A DNA stretch of 64,000 bases. It comes from Kribbella steppae. Lineage in GTDB: Bacteria > Actinomycetota > Actinomycetes > Propionibacteriales > Kribbellaceae. The first letter of the stretch is position 1. The number at the start of each line of letters is the position of its first letter. The translations under genes and the position numbers were made by a program. The notes beneath the pieces are model-generated. The model made no database searches, was not told where the DNA came from, and saw only the letters and a program-made list of their open reading frames with translations. Location of the stretch: the NCBI RefSeq assembly GCF_004342025.1, contig NZ_SLWN01000009.1:310001-374000 (forward strand). The letters run 5' to 3'. Of the stretch, positions 8,237 to 16,499 are shown in pieces.

Positions 8237-9234
8237 ACTGCCTCCTTCGCGGCGATCGACGTACGACGGAGGCAGGCGGCATCACGACCTGGTCCGACGG
8301 TGAGCAGCGGCGGTGTCTCCGATGCGCAGTCGTCGATCGCGATCGGGCACCGGGGCCGGAACGCACAGCCGGACGGGATCGCCCGCAACGACGGCGGCGT
8401 ACCGGGGATCGTCGGCAGCTCCTGACCCTTAAGGTCCGCCGACGGCATCGAGCCGAGCAGACCTTCGGTGTACGGATGCACCGGGTACTCCAGTGCGTCC
8501 GCGGTCGAGGCCCGCTCGACGACATGGCCGGCGTACATGACGACCACGTTGTCCGCGACGTCCGACACCACACCGAGGTCGTGGGTGATCAGGACGACGC
8601 CCATGTCCCGCTCGGCCTGCAGTTCCGCGATCAACTCGAGGATCTGCGCCTGCACGGTGACGTCGAGCGCGGTCGTCGGCTCGTCCGCGATCAGTACGTC
8701 GGGATCGAGCGCGAGCGCCATCGCCAGCATCACCCGCTGCCGCATGCCGCCGGAGAACTCGTGCGGATAGTCGCCCACCCGCTTCGCCGCGGCCGGGATC
8801 CGCACCTGGTCGAGCATCTCCGCGGCCTGCTTCAGCGCGTCCTTCTTCGCCATCCCGCGGTGCACCCGGTAGCACTCGGCGATCTGGGTGCCGACCGACT
8901 GGACCGGGTTCAGCGCCGACAGCGAGTCCTGGAACACCATGGTGATCCGGTCCCCGACGATCTTGCGCCGTTCCTTCACGGTCATCCCGATCAGGTCCAC
9001 GCCGCGGTACTCCGCCGTACCGGAGACGATCCGGCCCGGCGGCATCTCCAGGATCCCGGTCAGCGCCTGGGTCGACACACTCTTCCCCGACCCCGACTCC
9101 CCCAGGATCGCCAGCGTCTCCCCAGCCCGGACCTGCCACGACACACCGTCGACGGCCCGCACCGGCCCCCGCGGCGTGTCGAACTCAACGGTGAGATCGT
9201 CAACCTTCAGCAGTACTTCGCCTGGTCCGGTCAT
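8233..9234 (-). CDS. Peptide ABC transporter ATPase, OppD/DppD type
   Basis: Protein of 333 residues and partner of the OppF-type ATPase. Walker A GESGSGKS (near residue 46), signature EFSGGMRQRVMLAMAL and Walker B LIADEPTTALDVT are intact, and the C-terminal oligopeptide transporter domain has the Cys cluster GCAFRPRCPIAIDDC. Its ATG at 9234 and the Shine-Dalgarno GGGAGG lie inside inverted repeat copy B, which separates it from the permease genes. The start codon can therefore be masked by RNA pairing in the middle of an otherwise tightly packed operon. Confidence 0.92.
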   Translation of the reverse strand: MTGPGEVLLKVDDLTVEFDTPRGPVRAVDGVSWQVRAGETLAILGESGSGKSVSTQALTGILEMPPGRIVSGTAEYRGVDLIGMTVKERRKIVGDRITMVFQDSLSALNPVQSVGTQIAECYRVHRGMAKKDALKQAAEMLDQVRIPAAAKRVGDYPHEFSGGMRQRVMLAMALALDPDVLIADEPTTALDVTVQAQILELIAELQAERDMGVVLITHDLGVVSDVADNVVVMYAGHVVERASTADALEYPVHPYTEGLLGSMPSADLKGQELPTIPGTPPSLRAIPSGCAFRPRCPIAIDDCASETPPLLTVGPGRDAACLRRTSIAAKEAV

Positions 9235-9352
9235 CGGGCCTCCCGGTCTGGACTGAGGAGTGGAGGGAGCGAAGCGACTGGAGTGACGAGGGAAGACCGG
9301 GAGGCAAGGCCCGATGACCCACCGAGCCGGAGGCGAGGAATGTGCACAGTCA
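9229..9352 (-). repeat. Start-site inverted repeat, copy B
   Basis: Second copy of the element, between the permease stop at 9350 and the ATPase start at 9234. Arms run from 9229 and to 9319 on the plus strand. Against copy A it has paired changes: GTCACGGGG/CCCCGTGAC becomes GTCATCGGG/CCCGATGAC, and CCCGGCCTGG/AAGGCCGGG becomes CCCGGTCTGG/AAGACCGGG. Both changes keep the stem paired, so the structure appears to be under selection. The conserved tail again ends in CACAGTCATC. Confidence 0.85.
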
Positions 9353-10246
9353 TCGCAGTAGTTTCGGGTCGAGGGCGTCGCGGATCGAGTCGCCGATGAT
9401 CATGAACGAGATCGTCATCGTCGAGATGAACAGCGCCGGCCAGATGAACAGATGTGGAGTGTCCCGGTACGACGCCGCGACGCCGAACTGTGAGCCCCAG
9501 GAGATCGACGGCGGTTGCAACCCGACGCCGAGGAAGGTCAGCGCCGCCTCCAGACCGACCATGCCGCCGATGCCGAGTGTGGTCATCGCCAGCAACGGCG
9601 CCATCGCGTTCGGGAACACGTGTCTGCGCAGGATCCGCACCGGTGGCACCCCGATCGACCGGGCCGCCAGCACGTACTCGCGGTTGCGCACCGAGAACAC
9701 CGTGGCCCGCATCAACCGCATCCCGCCCGGCCAGCCGATCAGCAGGATGACGCCGACAATGATCCAGATGCTGCGGTTCGGCACCGAGTTCAGGATCACG
9801 ATCAGGACGACGATGCCCGGCACGCTGAACAGGACGTCGGCGGTCCGCGAGATCAGCGCGTCGACGAACCCCGGGAAGTAGCCGGCCAGCAGACCGAGCG
9901 ATCCAGCCAGCACGAACACCCCGAAGCTGGCACAGATACTCACCAGCACCGACGGGCGGGCGCCGTACACCACGTTCGCGAAGTAGTCGCAGCCCTGGAT
10001 GTCGTAGCCGAACAGGTGCCCGGGACTGCGGCCCTGCCGGCTCTTGGTCAGCTCGCAGAAGCGCGGATCGACGGAGGTGAACAGGGTCGGCACCGCCGCC
10101 ATGGCGAAGAACAGTAGCAACAACAGGCAGCAGACGTTGAACTGCGGTTTGCGGAGCAGAGCCCGCAGCAGTTCCCGGTTCGACAGGGTTCTGCCGTCGC
10201 CGAGCTCCTGCGCCTCTGCACCGACGACCGCTTGGATCTCAGACAT
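9350..10246 (-). CDS. Peptide ABC transporter permease, OppC/DppC type
   Basis: Inner membrane permease of 298 residues. A cytosolic N-terminal segment precedes the first transmembrane helix (CLLLLLFFAMAAVPTLF), then a periplasmic loop with two Cys (FCELTKSR and YDIQGCDYF), then five more helices. The EAA loop that docks with the ATPases includes ARSIGVPPVRILRRHVFPNA. It overlaps the upstream DppB-type permease gene by eight bases. Together the two form the membrane channel for peptides or for related small molecules such as nickel-chelates; the substrate cannot be deduced from the sequence. Confidence 0.92.
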   Translation of the reverse strand: MSEIQAVVGAEAQELGDGRTLSNRELLRALLRKPQFNVCCLLLLLFFAMAAVPTLFTSVDPRFCELTKSRQGRSPGHLFGYDIQGCDYFANVVYGARPSVLVSICASFGVFVLAGSLGLLAGYFPGFVDALISRTADVLFSVPGIVVLIVILNSVPNRSIWIIVGVILLIGWPGGMRLMRATVFSVRNREYVLAARSIGVPPVRILRRHVFPNAMAPLLAMTTLGIGGMVGLEAALTFLGVGLQPPSISWGSQFGVAASYRDTPHLFIWPALFISTMTISFMIIGDSIRDALDPKLLR

Positions 10247-11165
10247 TGCGCACCCTCGGATCCAGGACGCCGTAGAGGAGATCGACCAGCAGGTTGATCA
10301 GGATGAACGAGATGAAGGCCAGGGTCGACAGCAACACCACCACACCGCCCTCCTTCAGCTTGATCGCCTGGAACATGAACTGGCCCAGGCCGGGCAGATT
10401 GAAGATGCTCTCGGTGATGATCGCCCCGCCGAACATGCCGGCCAGGTCGATCCCGATGAAGGTGACGATCGGGAGCAGCGCGTTCGGCAGGATGTGCCGC
10501 CACAGCACCCGCTGCTCCCCCAGACCCTTGGCCCGTGCCGTCTTCACGAAGTCGGCGGTCACCGTCTCCACGATCGACGTCCGCATCAGCCGGGCCAGCC
10601 CGGCGAACCCGAGGACGCCAATCACCATCGCGGGCAGCAGGTAGGACCTGGGGAACCCTTCGAGCACCCCGGAGACCGGGAACCACTTCAGCTCGACGCC
10701 GAACACGTACTGCGCGGCGAAGTACGCCACCAGCCCCGGCACCGCCAGCAGGACCAACGTTGCCAGCAGCAACGACTTGTCGATCAGCCCGTTGCGCTTG
10801 AACCCGGCGTAGATCCCGAAGAACAGCCCGAGCGTCCACTGGAACGCGTTCGCCAGCAGCGTCAGCTTGAGCGTCACCGGGATCCGCAACGCCAACTGGT
10901 CGCGGATGTCGGCACCGGCGAACGTGGTCCCGAAGTTCCCGGTCAGGATGTCCTTCATGCTCAGCAGGTACTGGACGATGAAGGGATCGTCGAGGTGGAA
11001 CTGGGCCCGTTTGGCCGCCAGGACGGCGGCCGGGATGGGCTTGTCACCGGCCAGTTCCCGCAGGGGGTCCCCGGGCATCGCGAAGACGAGCGCGAAGACC
11101 CCCAGCGTGACGATCAGGCCGATCGGGATCGCCGTCAGGAACCGGCGGGCGACGAACCGGATCAC
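10239..11165 (-). CDS. Peptide ABC transporter permease, OppB/DppB type
   Basis: Permease of 308 residues with six predicted transmembrane helices. The N terminus FVARRFLTAIPIG is typical of DppB proteins. The EAA loop lies at ARAKGLGEQRVLWRHILPNA, near residues 212-231. The GTG start at 11165 overlaps the stop of the binding-protein gene (GTGA), and the end overlaps the OppC-type permease gene. This is the canonical binding protein, permease, permease order of an Opp/Dpp operon. Confidence 0.92.
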   Translation of the reverse strand: MIRFVARRFLTAIPIGLIVTLGVFALVFAMPGDPLRELAGDKPIPAAVLAAKRAQFHLDDPFIVQYLLSMKDILTGNFGTTFAGADIRDQLALRIPVTLKLTLLANAFQWTLGLFFGIYAGFKRNGLIDKSLLLATLVLLAVPGLVAYFAAQYVFGVELKWFPVSGVLEGFPRSYLLPAMVIGVLGFAGLARLMRTSIVETVTADFVKTARAKGLGEQRVLWRHILPNALLPIVTFIGIDLAGMFGGAIITESIFNLPGLGQFMFQAIKLKEGGVVVLLSTLAFISFILINLLVDLLYGVLDPRVRNV

Positions 11166-12772
11166 TTGAACGTCGCGTAGAGCGCCGACACCCCGGTGTA
11201 CTTGGACACGCGCGGCTCGATCTTGGCCGAGTGCAGGTAGGCGTTCGACTTGGTGTACAGCGGGATCAGCGGCATGTCCTCGAGCGCGATGTCCTCGGCC
11301 TGCTGGTAGAGCGCGATCGCCTTCTCCGGGTCCGGCTCGGCGTCGCCCTTGGCCAGTACGGCGTCCAGCGCCGGGCTGTTGTAGCCGGCGAAGTTCGCGT
11401 CACCGGACGACTTGAACATCGGGGTCAGGTAGTCCTCGATCGACGGGTAGTCGTGACCCCAGCCACCGAACCGCAGACCGTCCAGCTTGCGGGTGTCGGC
11501 CAGCTCGGTGATCTCAGAGCCCTGCTTGCCGGTGTACTTCACCTCGAGGCCGAGATTCTGCCGGATCATGTTGCCGATCGCCTCGGCGAAGATCTGGCCG
11601 GTCGCCGACGTGGTGTTGTAGTTGATGTTCACCGGCCCGGAGAAGCCGCCGGCCTCCTGCAGCAACTGCTTGGCCTTGGTCGCGTCGAAGTCGCAGTACT
11701 TACAGGCGTTGTCGCGGTAGCCGGCCATGTCCGGCGCGATCAGGCCCTTGGCCGGCTCGGACAGGCCGACCAGGTCGGCGAACGCCTTCCGGTCGATCGC
11801 CATCGAGAACGCGTGCCGCAGCTTCGGGTTCTTGAACCGCGCGTCCCAGGCGGGGATGACCAGGTAGTTCGCGCCCGAGCTCACACTCTTCACCCACTGG
11901 TCCGGAGCGTCGGTCTCGAAGCTCTTCACCTTGGTGGACGGTACGTCGACGAAGTCCACGTTGCCGGCCAGGAACTCGTTGTACGCCGTGTCCGCGTTCG
12001 GGATGAACCGGTAGGTGATGGCATCGGCCTCGGGAGCGTTCGGGCCCTTGTAGCCGTCCCACTTGGCCAGCTTGATGTCGTCACCGGCATTCCAGGTGGC
12101 GTCCAGCTTGTAGGGGCCGTTGCCGATCGGCTTGCGCTTGTAGGCGTCCGGGTCCTTCCGCACCTCCTCCGGCAGCGGGGCCAGGCCGAGGTACTGCAGG
12201 GTCAGGCCGAACTGGGAGAACGGCACCTTGAGCTTGACCGAGAAGGTCAGGTCGTCGATCTGCTTCAGGCCGCTCAGCGTCTTCACCGTGGTCGGCTTCG
12301 GGGTGGCGCCGTCCGGGGTCGGCGGGTTCAGCGCGTCGTACCCCTCGACCTTGGAGAAGAAGCCGTTGTTCTTCCACGCGTTCGAGCCCTGCGCGGTCAT
12401 GTTCCAGCTGTCCACGTAGTCCTTGGCGGTCAGCGGCTGGCCGTTCTGGAACGTGTTCCCGGCCTTGAGCTTGATCGTCCAGGTCTGGCTGGCCTTGTCC
12501 GGCGTGACCGAGTCGGCCAGCACGTTGACGGTCTTGCCGGTGTTCGGGTCGGTCGTCACCAGCGGGGCGAACATCGCCATCGCGACCTGGATCCCCGGAC
12601 TGCCGTTCTCGTTCAGCGGGTTGATGTACTCCAGCGGATCGGCGGCGATCGCGATGGTCTCGCTCTTGCTGCCGGAGTCGCCGGAACTGTTGCTGCTCTT
12701 GCTATCACCACAGGACGACAGCACCAGCGCGAGGCCGACTGTCACCCCCACAACCCCTGTCAGACGTCGCAC
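11162..12772 (-). CDS. Peptide ABC transporter substrate-binding lipoprotein (SBP_bac_5)
   Basis: Extracellular binding protein anchored by a lipid. The signal peptide VRRLTGVVGVTVGLALVLSS ends at a lipobox with Cys21, followed by a Ser/Gly-rich linker. The mature part is a family 5 solute-binding protein (motifs such as VDSWNMTAQGSNAW, and FSMAIDRKAFADLVG in the hinge region). The GTG at 12772 is chosen because it places the lipobox at a normal distance and has GAGGAAG upstream; an earlier start at 12820 would add a non-signal extension. It is the first gene of the six-gene operon. Family members bind di- to oligopeptides; the specificity here is unknown. Confidence 0.9.
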   Translation of the reverse strand: MRRLTGVVGVTVGLALVLSSCGDSKSSNSSGDSGSKSETIAIAADPLEYINPLNENGSPGIQVAMAMFAPLVTTDPNTGKTVNVLADSVTPDKASQTWTIKLKAGNTFQNGQPLTAKDYVDSWNMTAQGSNAWKNNGFFSKVEGYDALNPPTPDGATPKPTTVKTLSGLKQIDDLTFSVKLKVPFSQFGLTLQYLGLAPLPEEVRKDPDAYKRKPIGNGPYKLDATWNAGDDIKLAKWDGYKGPNAPEADAITYRFIPNADTAYNEFLAGNVDFVDVPSTKVKSFETDAPDQWVKSVSSGANYLVIPAWDARFKNPKLRHAFSMAIDRKAFADLVGLSEPAKGLIAPDMAGYRDNACKYCDFDATKAKQLLQEAGGFSGPVNINYNTTSATGQIFAEAIGNMIRQNLGLEVKYTGKQGSEITELADTRKLDGLRFGGWGHDYPSIEDYLTPMFKSSGDANFAGYNSPALDAVLAKGDAEPDPEKAIALYQQAEDIALEDMPLIPLYTKSNAYLHSAKIEPRVSKYTGVSALYATFK

Positions 12773-13005
12773 GGTCGAACCAACTTCCTCGGCGGGAGGG
12801 CCGCTAGGCGGGCGGATCAAGCGTCATGTTCGCTGGTCGAAACTGCGCATGTCAACGTTGTCAGGCGCAAAGCGGCGGCGCGTAACGTAGGCGTTACTTT
12901 CCCAAGACCTCAGACGACCACCGAAGACCACGGCACAAGTGCCCGACCTTAATCCGATAACCTCCCCGAGTCATCAGACGTCAGCGCAAATCTTGGTCAG
13001 ATTCG

Positions 13006-13019
13006 TTTGTGTGCACAAA
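13006..13019. promoter_or_regulatory. Small inverted repeat upstream of the peptide importer operon
   Basis: TTTGTG-TG-CACAAA is a 6+2+6 inverted repeat in a locally AT-richer stretch about 230 bases upstream of the importer operon start. It also abuts the stop of the remnant at 13023. It could be an operator; there is no other support. Confidence 0.2.
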
Positions 13020-13022
13020 TGC

Positions 13023-13139
13023 TCAATCAGCCGTGACACCCAGTGCGTCCACCAGTGCACTGAGTGTTCCCGGCCACGCATGCTGCGCCGGAGCGCTGTA
13101 CCCGAGCACCAGAGCGCGGTAGTCCGCGCTGGTCAGTCC
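13023..13139 (-). pseudogene. Possible C-terminal remnant of a MocR/GntR-type regulator
   Basis: After the ABC exporter stop at 13133, a different minus-strand frame stays open to a TGA at 13023. It encodes ADYRALVLGYSAPAQHAW followed by a short helix ending LSALVDALGVTAD. Its LVLGY-plus-helix pattern resembles the extreme C terminus of MocR-like aminotransferase-fold regulators. No start, HTH or aminotransferase core is present; upstream, the exporter gene occupies the DNA. I read it as the tail of a gene whose front was lost when the exporter gene came to lie here. The similarity is short, so chance is possible. Confidence 0.35.
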
Positions 13140-14863
13140 TGATCCGCTGAGCCCGTCGCGAACAGCTGTGCGAACCGGCCCTCCGGCTGGGACATCAGCT
13201 CCCGGTACGTCCCCTGCTGGACCACCGAGCCGGCGTCGATGACATAGATGCGGTCCATGTCCAGCAGGGTCCAGGCGCGGTGGGAGACGACGATCGTGAT
13301 GCGGGTGTGCTTGGTCCGCCGAAGCTCGGCGAAGATCTCCCGTTCGGCCTCGGCGTCGATCGCCGACGTCGGCTCGTCCAGGATCCAGACCCCGGCGTTC
13401 CGCAGGTAGATCCGGGCCAGCGCCAGCCGTTGCCACTGCCCGCCGGACACCCCGGTGCCGCCCCACTGCTGACCCAACTGGGTGTCGAGTGACATCCGCT
13501 CGGTGAAGGCATCGGCTTCCGCGGCCTCGAGGGCGGTCCGAATCCGCTCTTCAGGTACGTCGACCTGCGGGGAGCCGAGCGCGACGACATCCCGCAGGGT
13601 GAACTCGAACCGGCCGAACTCCTGCACCAGCAGGCCGAAATGCCCGAGCCGCTCGTTCTCGGTCAGGTCGGAAGCATCCCCGTCGTCGATCAGCACCCGC
13701 CCACAGTCCGGCGTGAGGCTGCCCACCAACAGGTTGATCGCCGTCGACTTGCCCGCTCCGTTGACGCCGACCAACGCGACCATCTCGCCGCGTTCCGCCT
13801 TGATGGACACCTCCCGGACCGCGGGTTCGCCGGCGTAGCTGAACGTGACGTTGTCGAGGGCAACGGATTCGACCGCCGGTACGACGGCCTGGGGCTCCGT
13901 GACCGGCACACTGCGGACGAAGCGCCGGTAGATCTTCGCCTGCGGTGCGGCCGTGACGATCGTCCCGAACGCGTACCCGCACAGGCGAATCGCGTTCAGC
14001 CCGGAGATCGTGCCGGCCACCGCGGCCGCCGCCGCTCCCCCGGACGCGCCGCCACTCACCATCGCGATCAGCGCGCCGCCGAACAGCAGTGCGGTCGCCA
14101 GCGCCGCGCCGAGTTCCAGCGTCATCGCCGTACCGATCATCCTGTCCAGAACCGTGGTGGCCTCAGCCCGGCTGCGGGCGACCAGACCCGCCACCCTGGC
14201 GCCGGACCCGAGGACGGCCAGCTCTGTCCCGGACCGTTGCTGGATGAGCTGTTCGGTGGCGTACCCGGCACGGCGATCATGGTTGGCGACCTTCGGCCAG
14301 CCCTTCGACTCGACCCGGGCGATCGCCGTGAACGCGAGCACCGTCGGCACCAGCGCGGCCAGCACAAGCACTCCGGACACCGGGTTGATCGTCGAGACCG
14401 CCACGCACAACACGACAGAGGTGGCGGCCGCACCGAGGACCTGGACCGGCTTGCCGGCCACATCGCTCAGCGGGTTCGTCGCAACTTGGCTCGCTTCCAG
14501 ATCCGTCGTCACCTCGGGCCGGGCCAGCTGATTCGGACTCAGGCGTGCGGCCGCCTGCGCGAGCTCAGTGCGGTAGTGGAGCCGCAACCGCAGCATCATC
14601 CGCTGACCGGCGGCGACGGCCACCTGCCCCAGCGGATACATCAACCCGACCACGACGGTCAGCCCGAGCAGCGGTCTCCAGGGGGAGAGGCCGGCAGACA
14701 GCCCATCGATCAGGTTCTCCAGCAGGACGACCTGAGCCCCGGGCAAGGCGGCTTGGACCAGGACGAGAGTGGAGCAGAGCAGCAGCCAGCCCGGGGTGAT
14801 GTGGGCGGCGTCGGTCAGGGATTCGCGGGCGGTGCGGAACGCATCGCGGAGCGGAGCGAGCAC
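13133..14863 (-). CDS. ABC exporter-type transporter (fused permease and ATPase)
   Basis: Half-transporter of 576 residues. An N-terminal transmembrane domain with about six helices (residues 20-320) is followed by an ATPase domain with Walker A VGVNGAGKST near 365, signature VSGGQWQRLALARI and Walker B WILDEPTSAID. The fused arrangement is that of type IV exporters that work as dimers for lipids, peptides or drugs. There are no adjacent biosynthetic or peptidase genes to suggest the cargo. The gene is monocistronic and its 3' end truncates what may be a former regulator gene. The GTG start at 14863 is followed directly by the amphipathic segment LRDAFRTARESL. Confidence 0.85.
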   Translation of the reverse strand: MLAPLRDAFRTARESLTDAAHITPGWLLLCSTLVLVQAALPGAQVVLLENLIDGLSAGLSPWRPLLGLTVVVGLMYPLGQVAVAAGQRMMLRLRLHYRTELAQAAARLSPNQLARPEVTTDLEASQVATNPLSDVAGKPVQVLGAAATSVVLCVAVSTINPVSGVLVLAALVPTVLAFTAIARVESKGWPKVANHDRRAGYATEQLIQQRSGTELAVLGSGARVAGLVARSRAEATTVLDRMIGTAMTLELGAALATALLFGGALIAMVSGGASGGAAAAAVAGTISGLNAIRLCGYAFGTIVTAAPQAKIYRRFVRSVPVTEPQAVVPAVESVALDNVTFSYAGEPAVREVSIKAERGEMVALVGVNGAGKSTAINLLVGSLTPDCGRVLIDDGDASDLTENERLGHFGLLVQEFGRFEFTLRDVVALGSPQVDVPEERIRTALEAAEADAFTERMSLDTQLGQQWGGTGVSGGQWQRLALARIYLRNAGVWILDEPTSAIDAEAEREIFAELRRTKHTRITIVVSHRAWTLLDMDRIYVIDAGSVVQQGTYRELMSQPEGRFAQLFATGSADQD

Positions 14864-14894
14864 GGTGATCTTCCTTCGCAGACGGCAGGCCTAA

Positions 14895-14919
14895 CCGCGC
14901 TGGGGTCGATCCAGCGCGG
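14895..14919 (-). terminator. Hairpin after the BBE-type oxidoreductase gene
   Basis: A perfect 9-bp stem (14895-14903 with 14911-14919, arm CCGCGCTGG) with a 7-nt loop lies between the oxidoreductase stop and the exporter start. It lacks a T tract, as is usual in GC-rich actinobacteria. It most likely ends leftward transcription from 15019. Confidence 0.55.
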
Positions 14920-15018
14920 TGCGGCACGTCGGCCGTCAAATGCTTGCGATCCCGTTCAGAGTGGAATCCAGCGGCAGATCACGTGGTGACGCGACACAAC
15001 TCCCAGCAGGTTACCGCC

Positions 15019-16401
15019 TCAGTGGGGCGGGATGTTCTGGTTCAGGTGGAACAGGTTGCCCGGGTCGTACTTCCGCTTCAGGTCCTGGAGCCGGTCGTAC
15101 GTCGCGGCGCCGTACGCCGATCGGATCCGCTCCGTGCCCTCGTCGGTGAGGAAGTTGACGTACGCGCCGGTCTGGTGCGGCTCGATCGCCCGCCACGACT
15201 CCCGCACCCACTCCCGCTGCCCGTCGAAGCCGTCCGGGCCCAGCGCCACGCCGGCGAAGTTGAAGGTGTGCCCGCTCGATCGGTCGCCGAACGCCGTACT
15301 GTCCGCAGGCACCTCGGAGATCGCACCGCCGAGATGGAAGATCGGGTACGCGGTGTACGGCGAGTCGATCGCCAGACCGCGTGCCGCGGCGATGTCGACC
15401 ACGTCGTCGGTCAGCTCGGCGACGTCGCAGGCCCGCATGTAGTACCAGCGGCCGTGCGGGAAGCTGGGGTCGAACATCGCCTGGTGGTCCACGAACGGCT
15501 TCGCCGTACACATGTCGAGCAGCGGCGGGGCGAAGGCTTTGAGCGGCGCCACCGCCTGCTCCCCCGCTTCGACCGAACCGGCGTAGCAGGCGACCACCAC
15601 GACCACCGGCCGGCCGTGCAGCTCGGCCGGGATCGTCGGCAGGGCCGGAATCCACCGGTGGATCACCGCGGTGGTCAGTTCGTCCGGAATGTCGGTGATC
15701 CAGTCCCGGTAGAAGCGCAGCAACTCCGGCGACAGCTCCATCGGCCACATCACCGGGCCGGCGTAGACGATCGGCCCGACCGCGTGCAGCTGGAACTCGA
15801 ACTCGGTCACGATGCCGAAGTTCCCGCCACCACCCCGGATCCCCCAGAACAGATCGGCGTTGACGTCCTCACTCGCGGTCACCAGTTCGCCTTCGGCGGT
15901 GACCAGATCGACCGACAGCAGGTTGTCGATACTCAGCCCGTACTTGCGCATCAGCCAGCCGATGCCGCCGCCTAGCGTCAGCCCGGCCACGCCGGTGTGG
16001 GTGACGATGCCGGACGGCGTGGCGAGGCCGAAGGCCTGGGTCTCGCGGTCGAGTTCCCCGAGCAGCACTCCCGCCTGTGCTCGGGCAGTACGCCGTACCG
16101 GATCAACCCGGATGCCCTTGAGCAGCCGGAGGTCCAGCAGGATGCCGCCGTCGCAGGTCGAGTGCCCGGGGAAACTGTGCCCGCCGCCGCGTACCGCCAC
16201 CGGCCCACCGGTACTGCGGGCGTAAGCAAGCGCGGACCGGATATCGGCCACACCGGTGCAGCGGGCGATCAGTCCGGGCCGACGGTCGATCGACCCGTTC
16301 CAGACGGCGCGGAGATCGTCGTACGACGGCTCCCCCGGATGGATCAGCTCCCCGCGGAAGTCTTCCCCCAGTGCCTGCACGTCCGGAGTCATCGTGCTCA
16401 T
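15019..16401 (-). CDS. FAD-dependent oxidoreductase, berberine bridge enzyme type
   Basis: Flavoprotein of 460 residues with the PCMH/FAD-binding-4 domain and the C-terminal BBE domain. The FAD-binding loop reads VRGGGHSFPGHSTCDGG near residue 72, where the His is the usual covalent FAD attachment point; the glycine-rich GVAGLTLGGGIGWLMRKYG follows. The C terminus YDPGNLFHLNQNIPP is the family signature. Such enzymes oxidise sugars, alcohols or amines in secondary or sugar metabolism; the substrate is unknown. The ATG at 16401 has GGGAG six bases upstream, which favours it over an upstream start at 16464. It stands alone with its own terminator. Confidence 0.85.
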   Translation of the reverse strand: MSTMTPDVQALGEDFRGELIHPGEPSYDDLRAVWNGSIDRRPGLIARCTGVADIRSALAYARSTGGPVAVRGGGHSFPGHSTCDGGILLDLRLLKGIRVDPVRRTARAQAGVLLGELDRETQAFGLATPSGIVTHTGVAGLTLGGGIGWLMRKYGLSIDNLLSVDLVTAEGELVTASEDVNADLFWGIRGGGGNFGIVTEFEFQLHAVGPIVYAGPVMWPMELSPELLRFYRDWITDIPDELTTAVIHRWIPALPTIPAELHGRPVVVVVACYAGSVEAGEQAVAPLKAFAPPLLDMCTAKPFVDHQAMFDPSFPHGRWYYMRACDVAELTDDVVDIAAARGLAIDSPYTAYPIFHLGGAISEVPADSTAFGDRSSGHTFNFAGVALGPDGFDGQREWVRESWRAIEPHQTGAYVNFLTDEGTERIRSAYGAATYDRLQDLKRKYDPGNLFHLNQNIPPH

Positions 16402-16499
16402 GAGCAGCTCCCGAGTCCCCTCCCCCAGGCCCCCTGTCACCGGCCAGTCTGCTCCTGCGGCCAAGGGGCTGTCGAGGGTGCTCCGAGCTCTCAGAGGTC

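Noticed and set aside
13133..16401. ABC exporter plus BBE flavoenzyme as a biosynthetic cluster
   Set aside because: They are separated by a terminator-like hairpin, and no core synthase, peptide precursor or regulator is present.
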